From Dechloromonas sp. CZR5 (GTDB lineage: Bacteria; Pseudomonadota; Gammaproteobacteria; Burkholderiales; Rhodocyclaceae), in the NCBI RefSeq assembly GCF_008711155.1, contig NZ_VUYQ01000009.1, positions 1-64,000 of the forward strand: DNA of 64,000 nt, read 5' to 3'. Of the stretch, positions 1 to 8,625 are shown piece by piece (the stretch's first letter is position 1; each line of letters starts with the position of its first letter). A program made the position numbers and the translations under genes. The notes beneath the pieces are model-generated. The model saw only the letters and a list, made by a program, of their open reading frames with translations, had not been told where the DNA came from and made no database searches.

Positions 1-76
1 CTTCGCGCTGGAAGACCAGAAGGAAGGCATGGCCGCCTTTGCCGAAAAGCGCAAACCGACTTTCAAGAACCGCTGA
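1..76 (+). CDS. Enoyl-CoA hydratase/isomerase family protein, C-terminal end only
   Basis: Only the last 24 codons are in the window, read in the frame starting at base 2 and ending at TGA 74-76. The tail (EGMAAFAEKRKPTFKNR) is the usual C-terminus of short-chain enoyl-CoA hydratases, where a Phe in an AFxEKRxPxF motif closes the last helix. The stop lies 7 nt before the ATG of another crotonase-family gene, so the two are probably cotranscribed in an acyl-CoA degradation operon extending to the left. Substrate cannot be judged from this fragment. Confidence 0.7.
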   Translation, partial: FALEDQKEGMAAFAEKRKPTFKNR

Positions 77-83
77 GGCCCGC

Positions 84-863
84 ATGTACGAAACTCTGGA
101 AATTGAACGGGCCGGCAAGGTCGCGACCATCTGGATGAGCCGTCCGGCCGTCTTCAATGCCTTCGATGAGCAATTGATCGCCGAACTGGCGGCCGCCTGC
201 AAGGAACTCGATGCCGACAGCAGCGTACGCGTCGTCGTGCTCGGCGGGCGTGGCAAGCATTTTTCGGCAGGTGCCGATCTCAACTGGATGAAGCGTGCGT
301 CGCAATTCACCCACGAACAGAATGTCGAGGATGCCCGCAAGTTTGCCGGCATGCTGCGCACCCTGGCCCAGATGAGCAAACCGACCATCGCCCGCGTCCA
401 GGGCGCCGCCCTGGGGGGCGGCACCGGACTGACCGCCGCCTGCGACATGGCGGTGGCCAGCGACGATGCGGCGTTCTCCACGTCCGAGGTCAAGTTCGGC
501 ATCATCCCCTCGGCCATCAGCCCCTACGTGCTGCGCGCCATCGGGCCTCGCCATGCCTTGCGCTATTTCCAGAGCGCCGAGCGCATCAGCGCCCAGCGCG
601 CGCTGGCCATCGGGCTGGTCGGTGATGTGGTGCCCCGCGACGCGCTGGATGCCTGCGTCGGCGCCTTGGTCGATGCCTTGCTCCAGTGCGGCCCGCAAGC
701 GCAGAAGGCTGCCAAGGACCTGATCGCAGCCGTTCACGGACAGCCGATCGACGAGGTCATCAGTGAGGAAACGGCGCAGCGCATTGCCCGCCAGCGGGCA
801 ACCGACGAAGCGAAGGACGGCATTGCCGCCTTCCTCGACAAGCGGGCGCCGGCCTGGCTGTAG
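84..863 (+). CDS. Enoyl-CoA hydratase/isomerase family protein, methylglutaconyl-CoA hydratase-like
   Basis: The 259-residue product has normal length for the crotonase fold. Seen: the oxyanion-hole segment GKHFSAGADLNWMK near residues 59-72 and the second one in QGAALGGGTGLTAACD near 108-123. The glutamate of STSEVKFGI (about residue 137) is one of the family's catalytic positions. The SAGADLNWM signature resembles LiuC/AtuE-type hydratases acting on branched-chain (leucine or isoprenoid) glutaconyl-CoA intermediates; that substrate is an inference and a generic enoyl-CoA hydratase is the alternative. ATG 84 was chosen because it gives a standard crotonase N-terminus and sits 7 nt after the preceding crotonase stop; longer in-frame versions overlap that gene. 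Cytoplasmic. Confidence 0.85.
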   Translation: MYETLEIERAGKVATIWMSRPAVFNAFDEQLIAELAAACKELDADSSVRVVVLGGRGKHFSAGADLNWMKRASQFTHEQNVEDARKFAGMLRTLAQMSKPTIARVQGAALGGGTGLTAACDMAVASDDAAFSTSEVKFGIIPSAISPYVLRAIGPRHALRYFQSAERISAQRALAIGLVGDVVPRDALDACVGALVDALLQCGPQAQKAAKDLIAAVHGQPIDEVISEETAQRIARQRATDEAKDGIAAFLDKRAPAWL

Positions 864-951
864 GAGCGTAGGCGGCAGTCGCCGCTTGCCTTCGCTCGAC
901 ACGCCCGACGATTGGACCGAAAATCGGGGTTCTCCGTCCGGAAAACTACCG

Positions 952-1800
952 ATGGTCCGTCGTCTCCTGATTTTTTTGCTTGCTTGTTTTGCTCTGGCAA
1001 ACCTCGCGTTTGCCCAGTCGCCGGTCTATCGTTTTTCTCCGGTCAATCAGTGGGACATCAACAAAACAGCCGCCTACTGGAATCCGATCATCCGCTACGT
1101 CAGCGAAAAGAGCGGCGTGCGTCTTGAATTGAAGATCGGTCGTACCTCGGCCGATACGACGGCCTATGTGTTGGCCCAGGAGGTGGAGTTCGTGTTCTCC
1201 AATCACCTGTTCAGCCCGGAGCGCGATCAATTGGGCTGGAAGGTGTTCGGGCGGCGCTGGACGCCGCCGTTGCAGGGACAGATCGCAGTGCCGGCCGATT
1301 CATCGATTACCCGCATCGAGGACTTGAAGGGGCAGGAGGTCGTCTTCGCCGGACCGGAGGCCTTTATCGGCTACAAGGTGCCACACGCTCATCTCCAGGC
1401 GAAGGGGATCGACGTCAAGGTGGTCTTCGCCGGCAACCAGAATGCGGCATTCGCCCAGTTGTTCGCGGGCAAGGCCAAGGCTGTCGGTAGCAACTCGGCC
1501 CTGATCGACGGGTACGCGATGCGCGAAGGACGCAAATTCCGGGTGCTGTGGACCTCGGATAGTTTTCACGATCTGGCGCTGATGGCTTCCGGCAAGGTTC
1601 CCGAGAAGGACGTCAAGGCAGTCGCCTCGGCGTTCATCAACATGCACCGCGATCCGGTTGGCAAGACCATTCTGGTCAAGGCGTCGGAAGAGGTCGGCCT
1701 TGATCGCCAGGCTTACTTCCTGCCGGCCACGGGGGCCGACTACGCCGCCTACCGACGCTTCTTCCAGGCGGTTCCGGCGGCATCGCGCCAGGAGCGCTAG
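952..1800 (+). CDS. PhnD-like phosphate/phosphonate-type periplasmic binding protein
   Basis: The 282-residue protein starts with a clear signal peptide ([21 protein letters not shown], predicted cleavage before Q22), so it is exported. The remainder matches the PhnD-like SBP family: opening strand with the SPVNQWD stretch, an '[15 protein letters not shown]' region where the family holds its ligand loop, and the central [20 protein letters not shown] and [20 protein letters not shown] segments. No ABC permease or ATPase gene is adjacent. Instead the stop at 1800 is immediately followed by a hybrid histidine kinase (GTG 1802), suggesting that it works as a periplasmic ligand-binding partner of that sensor rather than in uptake. 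Ligand unknown. ATG 952 is picked because it precedes the signal peptide. Confidence 0.8.
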   Translation: MVRRLLIFLLACFALANLAFAQSPVYRFSPVNQWDINKTAAYWNPIIRYVSEKSGVRLELKIGRTSADTTAYVLAQEVEFVFSNHLFSPERDQLGWKVFGRRWTPPLQGQIAVPADSSITRIEDLKGQEVVFAGPEAFIGYKVPHAHLQAKGIDVKVVFAGNQNAAFAQLFAGKAKAVGSNSALIDGYAMREGRKFRVLWTSDSFHDLALMASGKVPEKDVKAVASAFINMHRDPVGKTILVKASEEVGLDRQAYFLPATGADYAAYRRFFQAVPAASRQER

Positions 1801-1801
1801 G

Positions 1802-3856
1802 GTGTTGCGGTTACTCGACCAGTTGTTGCCTGCATCGCTGATCGGACGCGTTTATACGCTGTACTCGACCGTGCTGCTGCTTTTCGTCACCAGCAGCCTC
1901 GGATTGTTCTATCAGTATCAATATGTTCAGGTGGTCGAGGAAGTCCAGGATTCGGCGGCCATGCTGATCGAACTGGCGGCGCAGACCGTGGCCGACAGCG
2001 CGGTGATCGGCGACTACGACACCATCAAGCGCACCCTGGATACCTCGATCCTGCGCTCGCAGTTTGCCTCAGCCATGTACATCGATCTCTCGGGGGGGAT
2101 GATCAAGAGCCAGAGCGCGCCGACAGCCAAGCCGAATGCGCCGGAGTGGCTGCTCAACAGCGTCGCCGGGCATCTTTACGATGTGAATCGCAACATTTCC
2201 GCGGGGGGCAAGGACTATGGCGTGTTGCGCCTGACCTTCGCGGTCAATGCGATCGCTGCCGGACTCTGGGAGTTGCTGCGCACGGCCATTTGGCTGGCGG
2301 TGATTTGCCTGGCCGGTGGCCTGATGATGATCTGGATACCTCTTCGCCGCTGGCTGGGAACGCTGGATCGGGTGCGCGAGTTCGATACTGCGCAGGTACA
2401 GCCCTCGATTACCGCCGAGATGGTTGATCCCGTGGATATCCCTCTGGAATTTCGCCCGGCTTTCGACGTCCTGCAGCGGACGGCCGACAGCTTGCGCAAG
2501 GAGTTGGAGTCCCGGGAGCAGACCTTGGGTTCCCTGCGGGAAATTGCCGCCAGCCTGCTGTCGAGCAGCGACTTGCAAAGCGATGATGCGGACGATATCG
2601 CCGGCTTGTCGAAACTGGTCGCCAAACTCGTGGCCGAGCGCGAGGCCGGCCGTATCGAACTGCAACTCGCCAAGGAAACGGCCGAGTCGGCCAGTCGCGC
2701 CAAGAGCGAGTTTCTCGCCAACATGAGCCACGAAATCCGTACGCCGATGAACGGCATCATCGGCATGACCGAGGTGGTGCTCGGCACGCCGATCAATACC
2801 GAGCAGCGAGAGTACGTCGGCATCATCAAGTCTTCGGCGGAATCCCTGGTCGGCATCATCAACGACATCCTCGACTTTTCGAAAATCGAGGCCGGCATGC
2901 TGACGGTCGAGATGCTGCCCTGTGACTTGCGGCAGATCATCAGCGATGCGATCACGCCTTTCGCGGTACTCGCCAGCGACAAACACCTGCAACTGGGGCA
3001 GGTCGTTGCGGCGGACGTGCCCCTCCTGATAGCCAGCGATCCCGTCCGGGTGCGGCAGATACTCGTCAACCTGATCGGCAATGCGATCAAGTTCACCGAG
3101 CGGGGCGCTGTCCAGGTCGAGGTGGCCATGCGGATGGAGCTGGGTGCGCAAGGCATGGTGCAGGTCAGCGTGCGGGATAGCGGTATCGGTATTCCGGCCG
3201 AGAAGCTCGACCTGATCTTCAATGCCTTTTCGCAGGCTGACGGCTCGACAACGCGGCAATACGGGGGAACCGGCCTCGGCTTGTCGATCACGCGACGACT
3301 GGTCGAACTGTTGGGCGGCTCCCTGTGGGTGGAGAGCGTCGTCGGTCAGGGAAGTGCTTTCCATTTCGCCCTGCCGCTGCTCAACACGGCCGCGTCCGAG
3401 GTCGCTGACCAGTCGGCCAAGGTTGCGAATGCGGCCCCGGAGTCCGGGCTCCGCGTCGATATCGAGCTGCCGGTCCTGCTGGTGGAAGACAATCAGGTCA
3501 ACCAGAAAGTCGCGCTCAAATTGCTCGAGCGCCGCGGCTATCACGCACACCTGGCCGAGAATGGCGAGGTTGCCCTGGCCACTGTGGCGCGGGAGCGGTT
3601 TGCAGTCATCCTGATGGACATGCAGATGCCGGTCATGGACGGCATCGAGGCGACGCGGGCCATTCGCAGTCTGGAAGCCAGGGAAGGCCTGCCGCGTACG
3701 CCGATCATCGCGATGACGGCCAATGCCATGGAGGGCGACAGGGAGCGTTGCCTGGAGGCCGGCATGGACGATTACATCTCCAAGCCGATTCGGGCCGATC
3801 AGCTCTATGCGCACCTGGCGCAATGGACCGGGCGCCAGGCGCGGGGAGTAAGCTAG
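1802..3856 (+). CDS. Hybrid sensor histidine kinase with receiver domain
   Basis: From GTG 1802 the protein has 684 residues. Seen in order: membrane segment about 17-40, a roughly 120-residue periplasmic loop, second membrane segment about 159-181, linker helices, HisKA domain with phospho-acceptor His310 in [12 protein letters not shown], HATPase domain with the GTGLGLS box near 488-494, and a C-terminal receiver with Asp606 in [12 protein letters not shown]. There is no output domain, so signal must leave through an Hpt protein or another regulator not seen here. GTG 1802 has GGAG at 1791-1794, inside the end of the PhnD-like gene, which argues for translational coupling. The 3' end overlaps the convergent IclR gene by 4 nt. 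Function is probably sensing through the adjacent binding protein (inference). Confidence 0.85.
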   Translation: MLRLLDQLLPASLIGRVYTLYSTVLLLFVTSSLGLFYQYQYVQVVEEVQDSAAMLIELAAQTVADSAVIGDYDTIKRTLDTSILRSQFASAMYIDLSGGMIKSQSAPTAKPNAPEWLLNSVAGHLYDVNRNISAGGKDYGVLRLTFAVNAIAAGLWELLRTAIWLAVICLAGGLMMIWIPLRRWLGTLDRVREFDTAQVQPSITAEMVDPVDIPLEFRPAFDVLQRTADSLRKELESREQTLGSLREIAASLLSSSDLQSDDADDIAGLSKLVAKLVAEREAGRIELQLAKETAESASRAKSEFLANMSHEIRTPMNGIIGMTEVVLGTPINTEQREYVGIIKSSAESLVGIINDILDFSKIEAGMLTVEMLPCDLRQIISDAITPFAVLASDKHLQLGQVVAADVPLLIASDPVRVRQILVNLIGNAIKFTERGAVQVEVAMRMELGAQGMVQVSVRDSGIGIPAEKLDLIFNAFSQADGSTTRQYGGTGLGLSITRRLVELLGGSLWVESVVGQGSAFHFALPLLNTAASEVADQSAKVANAAPESGLRVDIELPVLLVEDNQVNQKVALKLLERRGYHAHLAENGEVALATVARERFAVILMDMQMPVMDGIEATRAIRSLEAREGLPRTPIIAMTANAMEGDRERCLEAGMDDYISKPIRADQLYAHLAQWTGRQARGVS

Positions 3857-4653
3857 GTCGGTTGCTTCGGCTCGCCGTGCGCGCCCAGTCGCTCCGACAA
3901 GGCAGCTGCGTGGCGCTTCAGGCTGGTCACCACCTCGCCGTCCGGGCTGATGTCGAACATCCCCTGAACGCCGACCACGAGGACGGACATGGTGATCTCG
4001 TTCTTGAAATTGAAGACCGGCGCCGCCACGGCCTCGACACCCGGAACCTTGTGCTGACCCCTGGTGGCGGCGAAGCCGAGTGCGCGCACCTCGGCCAGCA
4101 TGGCCTCGACTCCGGCCCTGGTGCCGAGTTCCGGCGGCAGCTTGGCGTGCTTGAGTTCGTCGGCAATCATCGGCGCGATGGTTTTTCGCGGCATCCACGC
4201 GGCGAAGACGCGGCCGGTCGCCGAGGACAACAAGTCGAGCACCGTCCCGGTAATCACATTGACCGTAATGGGGCGGCGTGGCCGTTCCCAGCGGACGATG
4301 ACCGGGCCTTTGTCGCCCCACACGGCGAGCGCCGTGGTCTGGTTGATTTCATCGCGCATCTCGGCGATGGCGTTGAGCCCGAGGCGGACGCGATCGAGGC
4401 GGTCGAGGGCGACGAGACCGATGTTCATGGCGAACGCTCCGAGGTCGTAGCGCGATGACATCGGGTCCTGCTCGACCAGTCCGGCGCGGATCAGGCTGAC
4501 CAGGTAACGGTGTGCCTTGGAGGCCGGCATGTCCGCCGCCGCGGCAATTTCCTTGAGCATCATCGAGCGTTGGCCATTGACCATCGCGCGCAGGATGCCC
4601 ATGCCGATTTCCAGCGACTGTACGCCATGCTTGCCATCGATGTCGTCGGTCAT
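3853..4653 (-). CDS. IclR family transcriptional regulator
   Basis: The 266-residue protein has the IclR layout: N-terminal winged helix-turn-helix (residues about 9-70, with [22 protein letters not shown] as recognition region, quoted here as overlapping parts) followed by an IclR effector-binding domain from about 85 (GPVIVRWE, then TVNVITGT and [11 protein letters not shown]). It lies divergent to paaY with a 73-nt intergenic region carrying a perfect -10 box for paaY, so control of paaY or a linked aromatic or acyl-CoA pathway is plausible but unproven. Its 3' end overlaps the hybrid kinase stop by 4 nt. The effector cannot be predicted. Confidence 0.85.
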   Translation of the reverse strand: MTDDIDGKHGVQSLEIGMGILRAMVNGQRSMMLKEIAAAADMPASKAHRYLVSLIRAGLVEQDPMSSRYDLGAFAMNIGLVALDRLDRVRLGLNAIAEMRDEINQTTALAVWGDKGPVIVRWERPRRPITVNVITGTVLDLLSSATGRVFAAWMPRKTIAPMIADELKHAKLPPELGTRAGVEAMLAEVRALGFAATRGQHKVPGVEAVAAPVFNFKNEITMSVLVVGVQGMFDISPDGEVVTSLKRHAAALSERLGAHGEPKQPT

Positions 4654-4666
4654 GACGCCTCCCGAA

Positions 4667-4695
4667 GTTCTGTTATTTAAAATCGGTTCTATAAT
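4667..4695 (+). promoter_or_regulatory. Candidate paaY promoter with direct repeat
   Basis: A perfect TATAAT lies at 4690-4695, 31 nt before the paaY GTG. The -35 position (4668-4673, TTCTGT, 16-nt spacer) is weak, which suits an activated or repressed promoter. GTTCTGTTAT at 4667 is repeated as GTTCTATAAT at 4686 (8 of 10 identical, 19-nt period), so it could be a binding site for the divergent IclR protein or PaaX. Promoter is inferred from sequence only. Confidence 0.45.
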
Positions 4696-4726
4696 ACAGC
4701 ATAGCCATTCTGCGGAGCGTATTCCT

Positions 4727-5344
4727 GTGCCAGCCTTGAGAGTCTATGCCATCGATGGCATCGTTCCGGTCGTCGATCCGACCGCCTATGTCCATCCCAG
4801 TGCCGTGCTGATCGGCGACGTCATCGTCGGTCCCGGTTGTTATGTCGGGCCTTGCGCCAGCCTGCGCGGCGATTTCGGGCGTCTGATCCTGGAGGCCGGC
4901 GCCAATCTGCAGGATACCTGCGTGATGCACGGCTTTCCCGGGACCGACACGGTGGTCGAGGAAAATGGACACATCGGGCATGGGGCCGTGCTGCATGGCT
5001 GCCGTGTCGGACGCAATGCCCTGATCGGCATGAATGCGGTGATCATGGACAACGCCGTGATCGGTGAGGCGAGCATCGTGGCCGCTTCGGCCTTCATCAA
5101 GGCCGGCCAGGAAATCCCGGCGCGTACCTTGGTGGCGGGGATGCCGGCCAAGATCATCCGGCCGCTGAGCGATGAGGAAATCGCCTGGAAGTCGGACGGC
5201 ACGCGGACATATCAGGATTTGACCCGCCGTTGCCTGGCCAGCATGGTTGAAACGGACCCGCTGACCGAGGTCGAGGCGGGGCGCAAGCGCATCGAGATGC
5301 CGGATGTGATCCCGCTGGCGGAGTTGAAAAAGCGGGGAGGCTGA
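4727..5344 (+). CDS. paaY: Phenylacetate-pathway hexapeptide-repeat protein PaaY
   Basis: The 205-residue protein is a left-handed beta-helix (hexapeptide repeat) protein of the gamma-carbonic-anhydrase-like class. Stretches such as [31 protein letters not shown] and [17 protein letters not shown] carry the metal-ligand histidines and match PaaY, which in characterised systems is a thioesterase relieving accumulation of ring-oxidised phenylacetyl-CoA intermediates. Length is close to E. coli PaaY. GTG 4727 is chosen because GGAG at 4713-4716 is correctly spaced and the protein then begins like PaaY ([13 protein letters not shown]). paaX lies convergent 18 nt downstream, supporting the assignment. 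The catabolic paa genes themselves are not in this window. Confidence 0.88.
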   Translation: MPALRVYAIDGIVPVVDPTAYVHPSAVLIGDVIVGPGCYVGPCASLRGDFGRLILEAGANLQDTCVMHGFPGTDTVVEENGHIGHGAVLHGCRVGRNALIGMNAVIMDNAVIGEASIVAASAFIKAGQEIPARTLVAGMPAKIIRPLSDEEIAWKSDGTRTYQDLTRRCLASMVETDPLTEVEAGRKRIEMPDVIPLAELKKRGG

Positions 5345-5362
5345 TCCGCGCTTTGCCAAGCT

Positions 5363-6310
5363 TCAGACCTTCAGCGGGTCGTATTGCGAAAAGCGCCCGG
5401 CGAGCGAAATGTCGACGACCGGAACGCTGCCGTCGGCGAGGCAGAGCAGATCGTCAAGATGCCGGTTGGACGGCAATTCCAGGCGCTTGTAGAGTTCCTT
5501 GCACAGCAGTCGTGCCTGTTGGCCCGGCCAGTCGGCCGGTAGCAGCACTTCGGGCAGTTCCGGGTCGCGCAGCAGCAGGCGGCGATAATCGTGGATGAGC
5601 AGGATGCGCAGCAGGAAGGCATCCTGGTCGGTTATGGCCGCCAGATGGTCGCGCCGGAGTTCGTCGACGATGGGCTGGTAGGTGGCGACGAACCGGCTGT
5701 AGTCATCGGCCAGCGCGTTGAGGTTCCAGGCGCGGCTGACGAGATCGGCGTCGCTTGCCGACTGGGCGGAGCGGGAGTCGGCCGCGAAAAGCGGCAGCAA
5801 GGCACCCAGCGAGGATGACAGGCCTTCGGCGATCAGGGCATCGAGCACGCTCGGCAGTTCGGCGCTCGGGTGGACGAAGCAGTCGGCGCCGAGCGCGCCG
5901 AAGCCTTGCCAGAAGAGTGCGCCGCGGACGTGTTCACGCGTTTTCGGGTCGAGTTCGCCGACTACCAGGATCAGGCGCCAGCGACGGTCCCACAAGGGGG
6001 CGTGGGCGGCGTAGATGTGCCGGGATGCTTCCTCGAAGCGGCGCCGGCCGGATGGCGTCAAGACGTAATCGGCACGGCGGCCTATCGTTTCCGTTCTCAG
6101 CCATTCCTCCTTGGCCAGGCGGAAGACGGAGGTGCGAATCAGGCGTTCGTTAAGTTCCAGGGGCTCGAGCAGGCGGATCAGGCTGCCCAGCCAGATGCGT
6201 CCGCCGCGCGGCAGGATGGCGTCGCCGAACACGGTAATGATCAGCGAACCGGCTTGAACCCGGCGTTGTTGACGGAAGGTGTCGAGGCGTTGCTGGACGA
6301 GAGAACTCAC
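5363..6310 (-). CDS. paaX: Phenylacetate degradation repressor PaaX
   Basis: The 315-residue protein has the PaaX architecture: N-terminal winged helix (residues about 20-95, including RGGRIWLGSLIRLLEPL and NERLIRTSVFRLAKEEWL), a central Cas2-like PaaX domain beginning near DRRWRLILVVGE, and the PaaX C-terminal domain containing LLIHDYRRLLLRDPELP and LPADWPG. The family is a GntR-like repressor released by phenylacetyl-CoA and controls paa operons. It is convergent with paaY. Upstream of its ATG, on the same strand, a TATAAT-like -10 overlaps an inverted repeat, consistent with autoregulation (inference). Confidence 0.93.
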   Translation of the reverse strand: MSSLVQQRLDTFRQQRRVQAGSLIITVFGDAILPRGGRIWLGSLIRLLEPLELNERLIRTSVFRLAKEEWLRTETIGRRADYVLTPSGRRRFEEASRHIYAAHAPLWDRRWRLILVVGELDPKTREHVRGALFWQGFGALGADCFVHPSAELPSVLDALIAEGLSSSLGALLPLFAADSRSAQSASDADLVSRAWNLNALADDYSRFVATYQPIVDELRRDHLAAITDQDAFLLRILLIHDYRRLLLRDPELPEVLLPADWPGQQARLLCKELYKRLELPSNRHLDDLLCLADGSVPVVDISLAGRFSQYDPLKV

Positions 6311-6781
6311 GATATATGGGGGCGATTAAACGAGGGCGATCGATGGGCTCCCGGCGAGCCATCTACGTATTGGGTGCGATTATACTGTAATTGAGTATCA
6401 CTTTCCGCCATGGGTTTTCGAATGAAATTGGGCATTTTCCATTGATTTTCGTTGTTGTTGATACATTATTATTTGTACGTTTCTATTTGCTGTATCGTTT
6501 TGTCGCTTTGCAGCGATACCGGCCGGCTTCGCTTGCCTATGGACGCAGGCGGCCGAATAGCCTCAGTGGCGTAGCCCCGCTCCGGATGGAACGGGGAAGT
6601 GTGGTAGATTCATTGGCGCTCTTGGTGGCTTGTCTTTTGGCAAGCGTTTGAATTTAATGGAACTTTTTGGCCGGGGTCGTTCCCGGTGGCGAGGTTGTTG
6701 CAAGCCGTTCCGGTTGCCCCCGCAAGAGGCTCCTGTCAGCGGGGCGACGGGTGGGTGGTTTGCAGCAAAGTGGGATAAGCG
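6311..6781. other. 470-nt intergenic region between paaX and the PP0621-family gene
   Basis: Apart from the paaX promoter candidate near 6379-6400 I see no supported gene. The 6400-6510 part is AT-rich compared with its surroundings. A 42-codon open frame from ATG 6657 to TGA 6783-6785 overlaps the next start as ATGA, but has no Shine-Dalgarno sequence and a low-complexity basic product, so it is not called. A hydrophobic 86-codon frame at 6391-6651 is unsupported for the same reasons. Confidence 0.5.
6379..6400 (-). promoter_or_regulatory. Candidate paaX promoter with inverted repeat
   Basis: On the minus strand a TATAAT (plus-strand ATTATA at 6379-6384) lies about 70 nt before the paaX start. 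It overlaps an inverted repeat, ATACT (6382-6386), 7 nt, AGTAT (6394-6398). A dyad over the -10 box is the expected geometry for autorepression by PaaX. No good -35 hexamer was found. Sequence inspection only. Confidence 0.4.
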
Positions 6782-7015
6782 ATGAAATATCTGTTGTTGC
6801 TCGGGTTGGTTGCAGTGATCTGGTGGGTTTGGAGCAAGCGCAAGGCGGCGGCTGATGCGCCACGCGTACGGCCGACATCGCCGGATCCGGAAAAAATGGT
6901 CAGCTGCGCGCACTGCGGGGTTTACCTGCCGGAAAGCGACAGCGTTTCCGATGGCGGGCTGACGTATTGCTGCGAGGCGCATCGGGCTCTGGGTTCTTCG
7001 GCCGATCGCCGATGA
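6782..7015 (+). CDS. PP0621-family small membrane/zinc-finger-like protein
   Basis: The 77-residue protein has an N-terminal membrane helix (MKYLLLLGLVAVIWWVW), a short basic linker and a C-terminal cysteine/histidine cluster: CAHCGVYLP, then YCCEAHR. This is the PP0621 family, small proteins of unknown role that in many beta- and gammaproteobacteria precede pilS. The CxxC...CCxxH arrangement could bind zinc. Its TGA overlaps the pilS ATG (ATGA at 7012), so it is translationally coupled to the type IV pilus regulatory genes. GGGA at 6772-6775 serves as ribosome binding site. Function unknown. Confidence 0.8.
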   Translation: MKYLLLLGLVAVIWWVWSKRKAAADAPRVRPTSPDPEKMVSCAHCGVYLPESDSVSDGGLTYCCEAHRALGSSADRR

Positions 7016-8625
7016 CCGAGTGGCTGTCGTCGACCTGGGAGGCGAGTTGGCGCTCCTTCCAGTATTTCAACCTGTATCGGCTGGTGCTCGCCCTGCTGTT
7101 CTGCCTGGCGCTCCTTTTTCCCAACGAGTGGACTGCCCGTCTGAACCTCCTGCCGACGACACCGATCCTGGTGCTGACGGCTGTCTATCTGTCGGCAACC
7201 CTGGGCGGCCTGCTGCTGGCGACGCACTGGCATCGCCATTTCAACAAGCAGCTGTCGGTGCAGGTGATGATCGACATCGCCGCCGTCACGGCATTGATGC
7301 TGCAGGCGCGCGGCGTGGGCAGCGGTCTGGGCATCCTCCTGCTGGTCTCGCTGGCGGCGGCCAGCCTGGTCGGGCGCGGACGCCTTGTCGTGTTCTATGC
7401 GGCGGTCGCTACCCTGGCGGTCCTGTTGATGCAGTCTTACGGCATTCTCGCCGAACAGTTCGAACCGACGACCATCGTCCAGGCAGGCCTGATTTCCGCC
7501 GGCTTTTTCGCGACGGCGATCCTGGCACGCCTGCTTGGTCAGCGCGTCATGATCAACGAAGATTTGGCACGGCGAAGGGGGGTGGCCCTGGAGAACCAGA
7601 TATTGATCAGCCAGCGGGTGGTCGAGCGCGTACAGCTCGGCGTGGCGATCGTCGGCCGCGAGGGGGAAGTGATTCGCTGCAACCCGGTTGCCCAGGAGAT
7701 GCTTGGCCTGCCGGATGCCGGCACGCCGTCCCCGCTGGCCGCGTGTTCCGGCGCGCTGGCTGATGCCCTGGCCGCCTGGCAGCGGAGCGCTAAAGGGGAG
7801 CAGTCGAGTTTTTCCGGGGCCGGCGGGCGCGACCTGCAGGCGCGCTTTGAGTCGACCAGCAGTTCGGATGGCGAAATCCTGATCTTTCTGGAAGACCTCG
7901 GGCGGATCAAGGAACAGGCACAGCAGCTCAAGCTGGCCTCGCTGGGACGCTTGACGGCCAGCATCGCCCATGAAATCCGCAATCCGCTGTCGGCCATCGG
8001 CCATGCCGGCGAGCTCTTGCGCGAAGAGCGGCGCGGCGAAATGCAGGAGCGCCTGTTGCGGATTCTCAACGACAACGTGATCCGTCTCGATCGCATCGTC
8101 AAGGATGTTCTGGAGCTCGGCCGCCAGAACCGGGCCGAACCTGAAATGCTGCGGGCTGAGGCTTTTTGCGTGGCCTTCCTGGAAGAACTGGCGGGGAGCG
8201 AAAGTTTTCCGGAGGGCGTGGTCAGGCTGGAGGTACGCGACGATTTCCCGATTTGCTTTGATCGCTCGCATTTGCACCAGGTGCTTTGGAATCTGGTCAG
8301 CAATGGCGTCCGTCATTCGACGGGCGGGCCGGGTGCGGTTCGGGTGGTCCTGCAGAACGGTGCACTTCCCGGGCGGGTAGAATTGCATGTGATCGATGAC
8401 GGTCAGGGTATTCCGGAGTCCGTGCGCGAGCAGATTTTCGAGCCCTTCTTCACGACGCATACGCAAGGGACCGGCCTCGGGCTATTCATCGCCCGGGAGT
8501 TGTGCGCCACCAACGGCGCCAGCCTTGAACTCGTGGCCTCAAGCCGGGGGGCGCATTTTATTGTTGCAGGGAGAAACGACACGTGTCAGCTGCCAAATCC
8601 GAACGACGCCCCCGTGGCGAAATGA
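7012..8625 (+). CDS. pilS: Two-component sensor histidine kinase PilS
   Basis: The 537-residue protein carries about six hydrophobic segments in its first 185 residues (for example VLALLFCLALLF, PILVLTAVYLSATLGGLLLA), as in PilS. A PAS domain follows (QLGVAIVGREGEVIRCNPVA), then HisKA with His320 in SIAHEIRNPLSA and a HATPase domain with NGVRHS, DDGQGIP and GTGLGLF boxes. PilS senses pilin abundance in the membrane and controls sigma-54-dependent pilin transcription through PilR. The next gene is the cognate PilR, overlapping its 3' end, which makes the assignment strong. ATG 7012 overlaps the stop of the PP0621-family gene. Confidence 0.9.
   Translation: MTEWLSSTWEASWRSFQYFNLYRLVLALLFCLALLFPNEWTARLNLLPTTPILVLTAVYLSATLGGLLLATHWHRHFNKQLSVQVMIDIAAVTALMLQARGVGSGLGILLLVSLAAASLVGRGRLVVFYAAVATLAVLLMQSYGILAEQFEPTTIVQAGLISAGFFATAILARLLGQRVMINEDLARRRGVALENQILISQRVVERVQLGVAIVGREGEVIRCNPVAQEMLGLPDAGTPSPLAACSGALADALAAWQRSAKGEQSSFSGAGGRDLQARFESTSSSDGEILIFLEDLGRIKEQAQQLKLASLGRLTASIAHEIRNPLSAIGHAGELLREERRGEMQERLLRILNDNVIRLDRIVKDVLELGRQNRAEPEMLRAEAFCVAFLEELAGSESFPEGVVRLEVRDDFPICFDRSHLHQVLWNLVSNGVRHSTGGPGAVRVVLQNGALPGRVELHVIDDGQGIPESVREQIFEPFFTTHTQGTGLGLFIARELCATNGASLELVASSRGAHFIVAGRNDTCQLPNPNDAPVAK

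Noticed and set aside
2069..4321. Long open frame on the minus strand across the hybrid kinase
   Set aside because: It overlaps a gene with complete domains; its sequence is low-complexity, rich in Arg/His/Gly, with no recognisable motif. Long antisense frames are expected in high-GC coding DNA.
6391..6651. 86-codon hydrophobic frame upstream of the PP0621 gene
   Set aside because: No ribosome site, AT-rich start, no family match; hydrophobic content is explained by T-rich sequence.
6657..6785. 42-codon frame overlapping the PP0621 start
   Set aside because: No Shine-Dalgarno sequence and basic low-complexity product; ATGA overlap alone is weak support.
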